Below are positions 7,778-17,841 of a DNA stretch of 64,000 bases, piece by piece. The stretch spans positions 62,001-126,000 of the forward strand of contig CADCNI010000007.1 of assembly GCA_902802795.1 (NCBI GenBank). Reading direction: 5' to 3'. Each line of letters opens with the position of its first letter. The first letter of the stretch is position 1. Source of the stretch: an uncultured Ruminococcus sp. Its GTDB lineage: Bacteria > Bacillota > Clostridia > Oscillospirales > Acutalibacteraceae. A program made the translations under genes and the position numbers. Below the pieces are notes generated by a model that saw nothing but the letters and a program-made list of their open reading frames with translations, made no database searches and was not told where the DNA came from.

Positions 7778-9013
7778 TTAATCTCTGCGGAACAAATCGC
7801 GGGTATAAACATTGTCCGCAACGTCATCGAGAACGCTGTCGTAGCGATTGGCGATGATAGCGTCAGAGCCTTTTTTGAATTTTTCGATGTCATTGACCAC
7901 CAAAGAGCCAAAGAAGGTCGTTCCGTCCTCAAGTGTCGGTTCGTAGATAATGACTGTTGCACCCTTTGCCTTGATGCGCTTCATCACGCCCTGAATAGAG
8001 CTTTGACGGAAATTATCGCTGTTGGATTTCATCGTCAGGCGATAAACACCGATGGTCAGCGGACGTTCCTTGTCGGCATTCCACATGGAATTAGCGGTAT
8101 AGTATCCCGCACGTTCCAGCACACGATCGGCAATAAAATCTTTGCGGGTGCGATTGGATTCTACGATGGCAGACATCATATTCTGCGGTACGTCCTGATA
8201 ATTGGCGAGAAGCTGCTTGGTATCTTTAGGCAAGCAATAGCCACCGTAACCAAAAGAAGGATTGTTGTAATGACTGCCAATACGCGGGTCAAGACACACA
8301 CCATTGATAATATCCTGCGTATTAAGCTCTTTCATTTCAGCATAGGTGTCAAGTTCATTGAAATATGACACGCGCAGCGCGAGATATGTATTGGCAAAGA
8401 GCTTGACCGCTTCCGCTTCTGTGAATCCCATGAACAGGGTGTCGATATTCTCTTTTTCCGCACCTTCCTGAAGCAATGCCGCAAAAGTTTTTGCCGCTTG
8501 GTTCAGCCTGTCGGAGCCGTCTGTACCTACGATGATTCTGGACGGATAGAGATTGTCATAAAGCGCCTTGGATTCGCGCAGGAATTCCGGACTAAAAATG
8601 ATATTGTCGCTGCCGAATTTTTCTCTTACCGACTTGGTGTAGCCGACGGGAATGGTGGATTTGATTACCATTATGGCACTGGGGTTGACTTTCATCACCA
8701 ACTGAATGACCGTTTCCACTGCACTGGTATCAAAATAATTCTTCTGGCTGTCGTAATTGGTAGGCGCGGCAATAATGACATATTCCGCATCCTTGTAAGC
8801 GTTCTCGCCGTCGGTAGTGGCGGTAAGGTCAAGTTCCTTTTCTGCAAGATATTTCTCAATATAATCGTCCTGAATGGGCGATTTTTTATTGTTGATAAGC
8901 TCCACTTTCTCGGGAATGATATCTACCGCCGTGACATGATTGTGCTGCGCCAAAAGCACTGCCAACGACAAACCGACATAACCGGTGCCTGCAACTGCGA
9001 TTTTCTTGTTCAT
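7778..9013 (-). CDS. UDP-glucose/UDP-sugar 6-dehydrogenase
   Basis: This is a nucleotide-sugar dehydrogenase of about 411 residues: NAD-binding GTGYVGLS at the N-terminus, a central [15 protein letters not shown] segment with the catalytic cysteine, and a C-terminal UDP-binding domain. It oxidises UDP-glucose to UDP-glucuronate. It is the last gene of the polysaccharide operon, 24 bp after the epimerase gene that would use its product. ATG 9013 is preceded by GAGGAG; the frame extends 8 codons upstream without better support. GDP-mannose dehydrogenase activity is less likely but not excluded. Confidence 0.9.
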   Translation of the reverse strand: MNKKIAVAGTGYVGLSLAVLLAQHNHVTAVDIIPEKVELINNKKSPIQDDYIEKYLAEKELDLTATTDGENAYKDAEYVIIAAPTNYDSQKNYFDTSAVETVIQLVMKVNPSAIMVIKSTIPVGYTKSVREKFGSDNIIFSPEFLRESKALYDNLYPSRIIVGTDGSDRLNQAAKTFAALLQEGAEKENIDTLFMGFTEAEAVKLFANTYLALRVSYFNELDTYAEMKELNTQDIINGVCLDPRIGSHYNNPSFGYGGYCLPKDTKQLLANYQDVPQNMMSAIVESNRTRKDFIADRVLERAGYYTANSMWNADKERPLTIGVYRLTMKSNSDNFRQSSIQGVMKRIKAKGATVIIYEPTLEDGTTFFGSLVVNDIEKFKKGSDAIIANRYDSVLDDVADNVYTRDLFRRD

Positions 9014-9037
9014 AATGCTTCTCCTCTCATTTATCAA

Positions 9038-10108
9038 TTAAGCCTGATAATATTCCTTGTACCATTCTGCAAAGGCTCTCAGACCTTCTCGGATTCCGAT
9101 TTTGGGCGTAAAACCGTAATCGCGTTCCAAAGCGGTACTGTCCGCAAAGGTCACAGGCACATCGCCCGGCTGCATACCGACCAATTCACGGTGCTCCTCA
9201 AAATCGTAGTCTTGCGGCAGAACGCCGGCTCTGACCAGTTCTTCCTGCAAGGTGCTGATGTAATCAAGAAGATTTTCCGGCTGACCTCCGCCGATGTTAT
9301 AAACTGCATACGGCGGAATCGGCAGACCGTCTTCACCCGTTTCTTTTTGGGGTGCGCCCTGCATCACACGGATAACCCCTTCCACAATATCGTCCACATA
9401 GGTAAAATCTCGCTTACAGTTGCCATAATTGAAAATCTGAATCGTATCGCCCCGCACTAATTTTTGCGTTGCAGAATAATAAAACATATCCGGACGTCCT
9501 GCCGGACCATACACGGTAAAGAAGCGTAGTCCCGTTGAGGGAATATTGTAGAGTTTGCTATAGGCATGAGCGAGAAGCTCATTGCTCTTTTTGGTGGCGG
9601 CATAGAGTGATACGGGATTGTCCACTTTATCCTCCACACTGAACGGCACCTTCTTGTTGCCGCCGTACACCGACGAGCTGGAGGCATAAACCAGATGCTC
9701 CACAGGATTGTGGCGGCAGGCTTCGAGGATATTGTAGAAGCCGATCAGATTGCTTTCAATGTAGACGTCGGGATGGTCGATGGAATATCGGACGCCTGCC
9801 TGGGCTGCCAGATTGACGACAACAGACGGCTTATCTTCGGAAAAGATTTTGTCTATCAAAGCCTTGTCTGCTATAGAACCTTTGATAAATTGCCATGTGC
9901 TCTTGCTTTCTTTTGCCGCTTCCTCAATCAGACCCAAGCGGTAATGCTTCAGATTGACGTCGTAGTAATCGTTCAGATTATCTATACCGATGATAGCGCT
10001 GCCGCCGGTTTCACGCAACAGACGCAATACCAGGTTAGCGCCGATGAATCCGGCTGCGCCGGTGACGAGGATCTTAACATTATCCATTGATATTGTAGTT
10101 CTTTTCAT
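9038..10108 (-). CDS. NAD-dependent epimerase, probably UDP-glucuronate 4-epimerase
   Basis: The product is 356 residues of the extended SDR type. It has the NAD-binding TGAAGFIGANLV and a catalytic Tyr-x3-Lys in SLYAATKKSNE. The segment NDYYDVNLKHYRL and the later PAGRPDMF are typical of UDP-glucuronate 4-epimerases, which make UDP-galacturonate. Position immediately upstream of the UDP-glucose dehydrogenase gene supports a UDP-GlcA to UDP-GalA step for the polysaccharide. An ATG 7 codons downstream (MDNVKILVTG) is an alternative start. Confidence 0.9.
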   Translation of the reverse strand: MKRTTISMDNVKILVTGAAGFIGANLVLRLLRETGGSAIIGIDNLNDYYDVNLKHYRLGLIEEAAKESKSTWQFIKGSIADKALIDKIFSEDKPSVVVNLAAQAGVRYSIDHPDVYIESNLIGFYNILEACRHNPVEHLVYASSSSVYGGNKKVPFSVEDKVDNPVSLYAATKKSNELLAHAYSKLYNIPSTGLRFFTVYGPAGRPDMFYYSATQKLVRGDTIQIFNYGNCKRDFTYVDDIVEGVIRVMQGAPQKETGEDGLPIPPYAVYNIGGGQPENLLDYISTLQEELVRAGVLPQDYDFEEHRELVGMQPGDVPVTFADSTALERDYGFTPKIGIREGLRAFAEWYKEYYQA

Positions 10109-10161
10109 TTTTTTGATTCACTCCCAAGTTTTGGATTAGCTTATATTCTGGATAAGTCAAT

Positions 10162-11556
10162 CTATCGTTTTTTAATTAATTTCGATGTGATTTTCATCAC
10201 ATAATTCTTATTGACCACCACGAAAAAGACCGCAGAAATAGCCAGGTTAATCCAATTAAATATCATATTATCAAGGTAATGCATTGTTAAAAAATAGAGA
10301 TAAATCGCAAGATATAATAAGATTTCTTTATCAAATGAGAACGAAAACTTTTTTTTGATAATAGCTAATCTAACAACACATAAGACAATAAATGAAACAA
10401 TAGTCGATATTGCGGCGGCGTACAACCCCACGAACTTAACCAGAAGCAAGTGGGTAAGAATATTTACTACGGCTGCCATTATGGAGGTACTGCCATTATA
10501 TTTTGGCATTTTTAAACCGATAAATAGTCCTCCGAAAAACTGAGAAATGACAGTAAAAATACACGATGAAACCAGAATCGGAGCATATTTCATTCCCTCA
10601 AAATATTTGATATCAAATATATAGTGGAACAAAATAAAATCAATACATAGGATACAACTGCAAATAGAAACCAGAATCTTTACCATATTTGTAAAGATTT
10701 TCTTGAAATAAACTTCTCTGTCGTTATCATTCATTGCTAATACAACATTTTCCTGCCATGAGACGTTAAAGACATTGAATAAAGTTGTACACAGCGACGG
10801 CACTTTGTACGCTATTGCGTAGATACCGTTTGCAGCAGTACCTAAAAATATTTTTATGATAGTTCTGTCAGAGGCATTAACAATCCACCATGAAATGGCG
10901 TTAGGAATTAATGGCGCTGAATACTGAATAAGAGAATAAACCTTTTTATTGTTAATTAAGGAAAAATCAATATATTGGAAGAAATTTGTGGTGAATAATG
11001 CAAATACACTGCTGACAAAATAGCCCAGTGCATAACCATATAACATGCCTGACAAACCAAGTCCACACACTTTCACCAGCAATGTGACAAAGATCGTAAT
11101 GCCTATCATACTTAACATATTGCATATGGTATAACGGGTAAGCTGTTTAATACCGCGCAGATAGGTCAGCACAAACTGATTCAAGGCTTCGGAAAAAAGG
11201 AAACAGCAAAACGGAATTGCCACATTCTGCGTTGTATGGAAAAAATACAACATCGCAAGAGCAATGGTTATTGTATTACCTGTGGCAAAGATCAACAATC
11301 CATTTGTAACAATCTTTTTCTGCTCATCTGCCTGCTTAGCGTCAAGCAAAAAACGAAAAATCGCCTCACCGCTGGAAAGTGTCATAAACGGAATCAGAAG
11401 CGTGATATATGCGCTAAACAAATCAAACGACCCGTAATCATCAACAGAAAGCCATCTGCTGAAGAAAGGAATCATCAGAAATATAAGTCCTTTTGAAAAA
11501 ATGGCGCCTATTCCTAAAATAGCTGTATTCTTTACAAGATTACTTTCTCTGCTCAT
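10162..11556 (-). CDS. Polysaccharide flippase (Wzx/MOP superfamily)
   Basis: This 464-residue membrane protein has about 12-14 hydrophobic helices and the start NTAILGIGAIFSKGLIFL, seen in oligosaccharide flippases of the MATE/MOP superfamily. It would move the lipid-linked repeat unit across the membrane for polymerisation. AGAGGA precedes the ATG, and the upstream gene ends 2 bp away. The base composition is more AT-rich than the housekeeping flanks, as is usual for polysaccharide genes. Confidence 0.9.
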   Translation of the reverse strand: MSRESNLVKNTAILGIGAIFSKGLIFLMIPFFSRWLSVDDYGSFDLFSAYITLLIPFMTLSSGEAIFRFLLDAKQADEQKKIVTNGLLIFATGNTITIALAMLYFFHTTQNVAIPFCCFLFSEALNQFVLTYLRGIKQLTRYTICNMLSMIGITIFVTLLVKVCGLGLSGMLYGYALGYFVSSVFALFTTNFFQYIDFSLINNKKVYSLIQYSAPLIPNAISWWIVNASDRTIIKIFLGTAANGIYAIAYKVPSLCTTLFNVFNVSWQENVVLAMNDNDREVYFKKIFTNMVKILVSICSCILCIDFILFHYIFDIKYFEGMKYAPILVSSCIFTVISQFFGGLFIGLKMPKYNGSTSIMAAVVNILTHLLLVKFVGLYAAAISTIVSFIVLCVVRLAIIKKKFSFSFDKEILLYLAIYLYFLTMHYLDNMIFNWINLAISAVFFVVVNKNYVMKITSKLIKKR

Positions 11557-11558
11557 TT

Positions 11559-12812
11559 TTATTTCCTCTTTAATAAAACAATTTTTCTTCGGTTTTCCGA
11601 AAAAGTAGAATCAAACGAAATGTATTGTTCTGACACACTGAGTCTCGGATGCATATCGCACCTTTTCTCACCATACATCAAGGGTGAAGAATATGCTGAT
11701 ACAATCTCGTTCAATCCTTTTTCCTCCATATTGTATTCAAATAAATGCTGGAGCTGATTTGCCAACGGGTACGTATCTGAAATAAATCGATTAGTGTCAG
11801 CAAAAAACGAAGGATGACCGTCTTTTTGCAGGTACTCAGAAGCAAGAATACTCTTTTCTCTATTAATTACATTATATACAGCATAATACTGCTTTTTTTC
11901 AGGCGTATAACATGTTACCAGCAATTCGTGATTACCGCGCCAATCATAATGCGAAACCTTATCTGCCTCTTCCAGCACATTAATTGTACCGTCATTCATC
12001 GAATAAACACAGAGTCTTGTCTTCCAGACACCATCGGAAATAGTATAGATATGGAAAAACATAAAGCGGCTTCCGTCAGGAGAAATCGAGATATGATTAA
12101 TATAGTGTTCATATTTCTTGTCCGGATCACACTCTGCTGCAAGTGAACTCAATGATACAATCAATTGCGTTTTATTGTTTTTTAAATCAACGTAAAAAAT
12201 ACCATCTTCCGACGGGGCATTGTCGTTCTCTGTAACATCAGGCAACGTATCATATCCGTATCCAGGGCGTAATCTTTGAAGACGTGCAAAATTTAAAGAC
12301 AGACCAAATGTAAAATCCGAATCAAAGTCATACAAGGCCATCGGCGTCTGCTGTATTACTTCACCACTGTCAACATTTACGGTTTTTGAAATATAATGGT
12401 CTTCTTCCACATCATTAAACACGATGCAATCACGCAAAATCGGATGCCATCTCAATCGGGCTCCCTGCTGCCAACACCATGCTCTCGTGGTCGCCACTTC
12501 ATGAAATTCTTTTTCATTCACATTGAAATATCCAATTTGGGCTTTATCCACAGATGTTTTAGCTTTTTTAGCAACAACATGAGCCAACAGCTTATTTTCT
12601 TTTTCATTGAACGGTTGAATATCATAATATCCAAAAAAGGTATGCCTTTTTGGTACGCTGTATTCAGAAGCTGCCCACTCATCAGATACCTGCATTTTTT
12701 GCACATGGTTTAAGAGAAAAAAACAATTGGACTTGCCATATTTGACAGTAGATACCGTGCGGTTCCAATTCGACTGCCCCAGTACGTTTTTTACCAGTTG
12801 TTTTATATTCAT
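11559..12812 (-). CDS. Beta-propeller-like protein of unknown function, stand-alone form
   Basis: I do not recognise a named family. The 417 residues contain repeated short beta motifs with HISISPDGSRFMFF, DGHPSFFAD, SDTYP and CDMHPRLSVSEQYISFD, suggesting a TolB- or oligogalacturonate-lyase-like propeller. It is clearly homologous to the first about 420 residues of the fusion protein at 14970-17201; both share FGYYD, RLRPGYGY and an INH-x-x-ISPDG segment. It has no signal peptide, so it should act in the cytosol. It overlaps the upstream glycosyltransferase gene by 4 bp. A role in glycan handling is inferred from context. Confidence 0.75.
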   Translation of the reverse strand: MNIKQLVKNVLGQSNWNRTVSTVKYGKSNCFFLLNHVQKMQVSDEWAASEYSVPKRHTFFGYYDIQPFNEKENKLLAHVVAKKAKTSVDKAQIGYFNVNEKEFHEVATTRAWCWQQGARLRWHPILRDCIVFNDVEEDHYISKTVNVDSGEVIQQTPMALYDFDSDFTFGLSLNFARLQRLRPGYGYDTLPDVTENDNAPSEDGIFYVDLKNNKTQLIVSLSSLAAECDPDKKYEHYINHISISPDGSRFMFFHIYTISDGVWKTRLCVYSMNDGTINVLEEADKVSHYDWRGNHELLVTCYTPEKKQYYAVYNVINREKSILASEYLQKDGHPSFFADTNRFISDTYPLANQLQHLFEYNMEEKGLNEIVSAYSSPLMYGEKRCDMHPRLSVSEQYISFDSTFSENRRKIVLLKRK

Positions 12813-13756
12813 AGACTTTTCATCCTTCCTCGCTTTATCAGTAGCGGTATCTGTTCTCTATATACCTTTGATATAAGGAATGCGTGAACAATATCAATCA
12901 TTCCCGTAAAGAGTTTACGACTTTTTATTTTTTTCTTTCCGTCCACTACTAACTGGTTCGCTTTGAAAAAGTCGGCTTCTGTTTCCGCGTTACCCACGCC
13001 GCATTTTTTGATGTATTCCAAATATGCTTCATAAGAATACGAATCGTTGCCAGTGCGACATCTCTCGCTGTAAAGCCTTCTGATATAGTGAAGCGTACAT
13101 ATCTGCTGATATCTTTTTTTGTTGGTTACGCTGTTTGGCCGAACCCGATATTTTAGTAGTTCTTCCTTCATCATTCGCATGTCGGCGCCGGCATAAAGCA
13201 TTCTCAGCCACAAATCATAGTCCTGTGAGCATGGAAAATCCCTGTAAAGACCTGTTTTTTCAAAAATTTCTCTCTTCATCATAACAGTGGGATGATGAAT
13301 GATATTTTTCAGGGGAAGACATTTTGGAATCTCATCTTTTTCAAAATACCGAACAGGTTTATCAAGGACGTTGCCATCTTCGTCGATATAGGTGTAGGAT
13401 GACCAAGCTAAATCGCATTTGGTTTCAGACATGAATTCAATTTGTTTTTGAAAACGATCTGACTCGCTGATATCATCGGCATCCATTCTGACAATATAAT
13501 CACCGGTCGCAAACTCATACGCGTGATTTAGTGACATAGCCAATCCGATATTTTTTTCATTCCGTACCACTTTTATACGCTCATCGGTATCGGCAATGCT
13601 TTTCAACAAACGACATTGTTCTTCACTCTGCGGATTGTCACACACAATAATCAATTCAAAGTCAGTGTATGTCTGATGAATGACAGACGAAACAGCGCTT
13701 TTTATTTCGTTTTCTTTTTCGTTGTAAACGCTCATGAGCACGCTTAATTTTGGCAT
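12809..13756 (-). CDS. Glycosyltransferase family 2
   Basis: The 315-residue product has a GT-A fold. The start is SVLMSVYNEKENEIKSAV, nucleotide-binding residues lie around LIIVCDN, and the DxD-type motif is in YIVRMDADD (about 93-101). It should transfer one sugar of the repeat unit from a nucleotide donor on the cytoplasmic face. GGGGAGAG precedes the ATG. It overlaps the downstream propeller gene by 4 bp, which points to coupled translation. Confidence 0.9.
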   Translation of the reverse strand: MPKLSVLMSVYNEKENEIKSAVSSVIHQTYTDFELIIVCDNPQSEEQCRLLKSIADTDERIKVVRNEKNIGLAMSLNHAYEFATGDYIVRMDADDISESDRFQKQIEFMSETKCDLAWSSYTYIDEDGNVLDKPVRYFEKDEIPKCLPLKNIIHHPTVMMKREIFEKTGLYRDFPCSQDYDLWLRMLYAGADMRMMKEELLKYRVRPNSVTNKKRYQQICTLHYIRRLYSERCRTGNDSYSYEAYLEYIKKCGVGNAETEADFFKANQLVVDGKKKIKSRKLFTGMIDIVHAFLISKVYREQIPLLIKRGRMKSL

Positions 13757-13777
13757 AGCAATCTCTCCCCAAAATAT

Positions 13778-14938
13778 TTATTGATCCCAACAGAACACAT
13801 ACGGCAAAACGCCATGCGGATCGTTTGCAAAATAACGGTATCCAAAATTGATAAAGTACAAAAGGAAAACAATTTTTATCAGCAGGGTGGTGTATTTAGA
13901 TGCTCCCTGACTCTTCAACCTGTAAATAATATTAGGAATCACAATGACAAGAGAAAACTGAAAAAAATAGCTCAATCTGCTTGCAATCCAAAGTTCTCTT
14001 GAAATAAGATATATGATGATATATTCAATAAACAACACAGTAAACAGATAGTTTGCTACTTCTTCTCTTTCATATTCCTTTTCAGATTCGACACCAGCCC
14101 TCATGTTGGCCATCTGTAACGTAACGCTGTGTCCTTCTTTCGTTTTTCTTGGAATAATGGTCCATATTTCAAGCAGCAAAATCATGCACAAAAAAAACAG
14201 ATAAGGATACGATATTTCCGAAGTTGACGTATACTTGGTACTTGTCATAAATCTTGCGTATTGAGGAAAAAATGAAAACAACAAGGAAACCAGCGTCATA
14301 TATAAAGGGACAGCTAAAAACGAAACTCCACCGATTAAAAGCAGTTTTTTTGTCGTAAATTTAAATTTAGGAAATGAAAGAATCCATATTGGAAAAAAAA
14401 CCAAAGCGGAATAATGAATGGAAACGGCACCCAGCAGAAAAACAAGCGTTGTTTTCGTTTTTTTCTCCACTGCATACAGAATGGCAAAAATCACCAAAGC
14501 CAAGGCCATGTATTGTCTGGAGACATTCATAGTCACAGTAAAAATGGTGGACACAAAGACAACGCATGACATCATGTAATCCTTAGAATACCGCTTTATG
14601 ACCAAACAGAAGGCACAGCATATCAATACACTGGTAAAGATGAGCAATATTTGAGGATTGATGGTTATCATACTCAGAATTCGGCAAAGAAAAACATAGC
14701 CTTGTTCGATCTCTGAGCTACGAAGCTGCCCTGATGTACCAAAAAGCGCAACTTTCCTATACAATTGAATCGTCGGATAAGTATCAATGCCTACGGTTGC
14801 GCCTCGAAACCCTGTTATTATGAACGCTATCAAAAATGTCAGGGTTAAATATATTTTTTTCAATTGGTCGCTTTTTGTTAAATTAACAACACATCCCAAA
14901 ATAAAGGTTCCAAATAAGTAAGTTGTAAATAATGCCAT
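13778..14938 (-). CDS. EpsG-family polysaccharide polymerase (Wzy-like)
   Basis: This is a membrane protein of about 386 residues with many helices. The early segment FRGATVGIDTYPTIQLYRK is the hallmark of EpsG/Wzy-type proteins, which polymerise lipid-linked repeat units outside the membrane. ATG 14938 follows AGGTGA; an earlier in-frame ATG at 14965 lacks a ribosome site. The combination with the flippase indicates a Wzx/Wzy-dependent pathway. Confidence 0.85.
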   Translation of the reverse strand: MALFTTYLFGTFILGCVVNLTKSDQLKKIYLTLTFLIAFIITGFRGATVGIDTYPTIQLYRKVALFGTSGQLRSSEIEQGYVFLCRILSMITINPQILLIFTSVLICCAFCLVIKRYSKDYMMSCVVFVSTIFTVTMNVSRQYMALALVIFAILYAVEKKTKTTLVFLLGAVSIHYSALVFFPIWILSFPKFKFTTKKLLLIGGVSFLAVPLYMTLVSLLFSFFPQYARFMTSTKYTSTSEISYPYLFFLCMILLLEIWTIIPRKTKEGHSVTLQMANMRAGVESEKEYEREEVANYLFTVLFIEYIIIYLISRELWIASRLSYFFQFSLVIVIPNIIYRLKSQGASKYTTLLIKIVFLLYFINFGYRYFANDPHGVLPYVFCWDQ

Positions 14939-14969
14939 ATTTTCACCTATCTTAAAACAAAGCATCCGC

Positions 14970-17201
14970 TTATTTCTTTAGTCTGACGACTTTATAGAAT
15001 AACCCGGGCTGAAGTAAATAACAAACCGACGCGATGGCAACCAGTTTATTGTGATCCTTTGCTGTTATCTTCATACATTTCCGAACAGGATATTCCTTTC
15101 GGAGTCGTTTGAAAAGCTCCCTGTCGCCGCTTACAGCGAAGGTCTTTGCCACGGCCCACATGGCTCTGGCATACATATAGGAATTAAATTCTTTCGAAAA
15201 CGCGCAATCCTGCTCGGAAAGATACGCCTCAATCCGCTTGACCGCCGTCAGCAAATCGGTTTTTCGCCATGACGCTTTCTTTTTCGTAGCGGAATTCGGA
15301 TTGACCCTGTACCAGTACAGAACACGTTCAAAAAATGCGAATGAACGGCAATGGCACATGTATTTCCAGTTAAATTCTCTGTCCTCGCCGAATTTCGTAG
15401 CTTCATCGAAGCGTATGCCTTTTTCCGCCAAAATCCGCCTGTTGAATATATAATTGTATAATCCCAACTGCCCCATGCGGAAGAGAAGGTTACGCATAGC
15501 CTCGGTCTGATTCTGCATCACTACAGACGCCGCGCCCGGATTAGCCAAATCCTCCCGTTTTCTGCTATTCATGCAATAGGAAGCGTCCGCGCCATATTCC
15601 GTTACACCCGAAAGCATCGTGCCGATCATTTCGGTATGATAAACGTCATCTGAATCCAGAAACATCAGGTACTTTCCATGAGCCTCATCTATTCCGCGGT
15701 TTCTCGCCACGCTGACGCCGGCATTTTCCTGACATATGACCCGAAGCCTGAACACATCCTTTTGCTGCCATTGCATCAGCTTTTCACGCGTATGATCGGA
15801 AGACCCGTCGTCAACGCAGATCACCTCAAAATCGCCGCATGTCTGCGATTCCAGGCTTTTGAGCGTCTGATCAATATAGGCTTCACAATTATAGCACGGA
15901 ATAATCACACTGACGGAGGGTTCTTCATCAGGTTTTAACACGGTTTTGTTTTTTTCAGACGGCTTGATTCCCGTGGGAACAATGCAGACCGACCGCTTCC
16001 CCGAAAACGAGGCGTCAAAGCAGATATAGCTGCCGTCTTTGCTCCATCTGGGATGTAAATCACATCTGGTATCCCCTCCGTATTTAAACGGAGAGAAAAC
16101 CTGCGCAATTTTCGATACCTGCGAACCGTGCATGATATACAGCGACTGCATTCGTCGGCGGTTGGGATAGGTATCGGTAACCACGTACTGACCGTCACAG
16201 GAATAGGTGGGATGTCCGTCCATTGCCAGTTCTTCCCAGCAGCGCTCATATTCCCGGGTTTTATCCCTCATCAGGTAATAGCCCTTGCCGCTTTCGTTTT
16301 TGTTCAGATAAGAAAGAATTTCCTCATTGTTTTTCCAGCAGCAGTGGGATACAAAATCATCGTCGCTCAGATTGTACATATCTGAGCCGTCCATGCCGCA
16401 TGTGACAAGTCGGGTGTATTTTACACCGTTTTGAAACCATCTGTGCAGAACCATGAAACGATTTCCGTCAGGGCTTATCATGAGATGATTTATCTTATGC
16501 TCCGCGCCGGTCATGCTTTCCTTGGGTTCAAAGAATGCAAAATCCGTATATTTCAACAAAGGGATTACACTCCCGGAAGCAATATCAATTTTCCAGATGC
16601 ATGTGCTGTCCGGACATTTATCGTCTTTGAAAGCGTCCGGGATATTCGCATATCCATAACCGGGTCGAAGGCGGTGCAGTCGGGAAAAATCAAGGGAAAG
16701 AGCGGTTTTTCTGTCCTGTGACATAGCGTAAACAGGCATAGGGATGATTCTCTCTGCTTTGGTTTCCAGATCGAGTACGACTGCGCAGTATTTTCCGTCC
16801 CGGAAATCGTTATAGAGAATTTCCCCGTCAGAAAGCCACTGCGCCATGCAGCCCTGCTGCACGTTCCATGAATGGGTAACGGCAATCTTTTCCGCTTCCT
16901 TGGTGGATAAATTGATCCTGACAATATCCGCAGGTTTAGCAGAATCCGCCTCAGTTGACGCATTTTTTACTCTCAGTGCGAGCAGATAGTTCCCGTCGTC
17001 ACTCCACGGGCATTTGTCATAATATCCGAAAAGGTATTCAAACCCGTCGTCAGGAGTAACCGTTTCCACAGAACCTTCAAATTTGATTTTTGGAGACATC
17101 ACATACAACGCTCTCTGATACGCTCCGTATGCCGCATGTCGAATGGTATCGTTTTTCAAAATATGATCGTGAACCCATATTTCAAATTTATCTAAACTCA
17201 A
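14970..17201 (-). CDS. Fusion of propeller-like domain and family 2 glycosyltransferase
   Basis: This 743-residue protein has two parts. Residues about 1-425 match the stand-alone propeller protein encoded at 11559-12812. Residues about 430-740 are a family 2 glycosyltransferase beginning SVSVIIPCYNCEAYI, with VICVDDGSSD and a DxD motif in LMFLDSDD. The start is TTG with GGAGTG before it. The fusion suggests that the propeller serves the transferase, for example by binding acceptor glycan, but this is inference. No signal peptide is seen. Confidence 0.85.
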   Translation of the reverse strand: MSLDKFEIWVHDHILKNDTIRHAAYGAYQRALYVMSPKIKFEGSVETVTPDDGFEYLFGYYDKCPWSDDGNYLLALRVKNASTEADSAKPADIVRINLSTKEAEKIAVTHSWNVQQGCMAQWLSDGEILYNDFRDGKYCAVVLDLETKAERIIPMPVYAMSQDRKTALSLDFSRLHRLRPGYGYANIPDAFKDDKCPDSTCIWKIDIASGSVIPLLKYTDFAFFEPKESMTGAEHKINHLMISPDGNRFMVLHRWFQNGVKYTRLVTCGMDGSDMYNLSDDDFVSHCCWKNNEEILSYLNKNESGKGYYLMRDKTREYERCWEELAMDGHPTYSCDGQYVVTDTYPNRRRMQSLYIMHGSQVSKIAQVFSPFKYGGDTRCDLHPRWSKDGSYICFDASFSGKRSVCIVPTGIKPSEKNKTVLKPDEEPSVSVIIPCYNCEAYIDQTLKSLESQTCGDFEVICVDDGSSDHTREKLMQWQQKDVFRLRVICQENAGVSVARNRGIDEAHGKYLMFLDSDDVYHTEMIGTMLSGVTEYGADASYCMNSRKREDLANPGAASVVMQNQTEAMRNLLFRMGQLGLYNYIFNRRILAEKGIRFDEATKFGEDREFNWKYMCHCRSFAFFERVLYWYRVNPNSATKKKASWRKTDLLTAVKRIEAYLSEQDCAFSKEFNSYMYARAMWAVAKTFAVSGDRELFKRLRKEYPVRKCMKITAKDHNKLVAIASVCYLLQPGLFYKVVRLKK

Positions 17202-17221
17202 AGTATTTCACTCCACTATTA

Positions 17222-17770
17222 CTAAGACAATCGTGTCTGCTCAAATTCAGTCCATAGATCATCAGCCCGTTCCCATTTAATGTCTGAAACATTGATATCC
17301 CCTTTACGTTTCTCCATCAAATCATCAAAAGAACCGATTACCCTTGCCGGATTTCCGCCGACAATCGTTCCTTCCGGAACATCTTTAGTTACCACCGCAC
17401 CAGCCGCAACAATTGCATTTGGCCCGATTTTCACATTCGGCAATATCATACATTCAGAGCCTAAAAAAACATTATCCATTATTTCAATGCAACCCATGTG
17501 AATATGGTAATTATCCCCACCGTCCTTGCTCCAGTTAAGCACCATATGAATAATGTCGTGAGGAACAATATGAACACTTGAAGCAATCGCTATATTGTTG
17601 TGGAGCTTTATTAAGTAAGGTTCAACAGGTATTTCTCTTGATTGATAAAAGATATTTTCCCCCATTTCGGCAAAGACTTTATGCTTTTTCAAATACTTTA
17701 CACGTGCTTTGCTTGATGAGAGAGTAAAAAAATAGGCTCTATCCCAGACGGATCTCTTAAATCGTTTCAT
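17222..17770 (-). CDS. Left-handed beta-helix acyltransferase (CatB/SAT-like)
   Basis: The product is 182 residues with hexapeptide repeats in the second half (IEIMDNVFLGSECMILPNVKIGPNAIV) and the family ending AAGAVVTKDVPEGTIVGGNPARVI. These trimeric enzymes O- or N-acetylate sugars. It probably decorates the polysaccharide unit. It sits between two glycosyltransferase genes in the operon. Confidence 0.88.
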   Translation of the reverse strand: MKRFKRSVWDRAYFFTLSSSKARVKYLKKHKVFAEMGENIFYQSREIPVEPYLIKLHNNIAIASSVHIVPHDIIHMVLNWSKDGGDNYHIHMGCIEIMDNVFLGSECMILPNVKIGPNAIVAAGAVVTKDVPEGTIVGGNPARVIGSFDDLMEKRKGDINVSDIKWERADDLWTEFEQTRLS

Positions 17771-17841
17771 TATATCAAATTCACCTTTCTTACTTAAAAA
17801 TATTCATTCGAATATAAACTTACTGCCGAAATCAGTATTAA

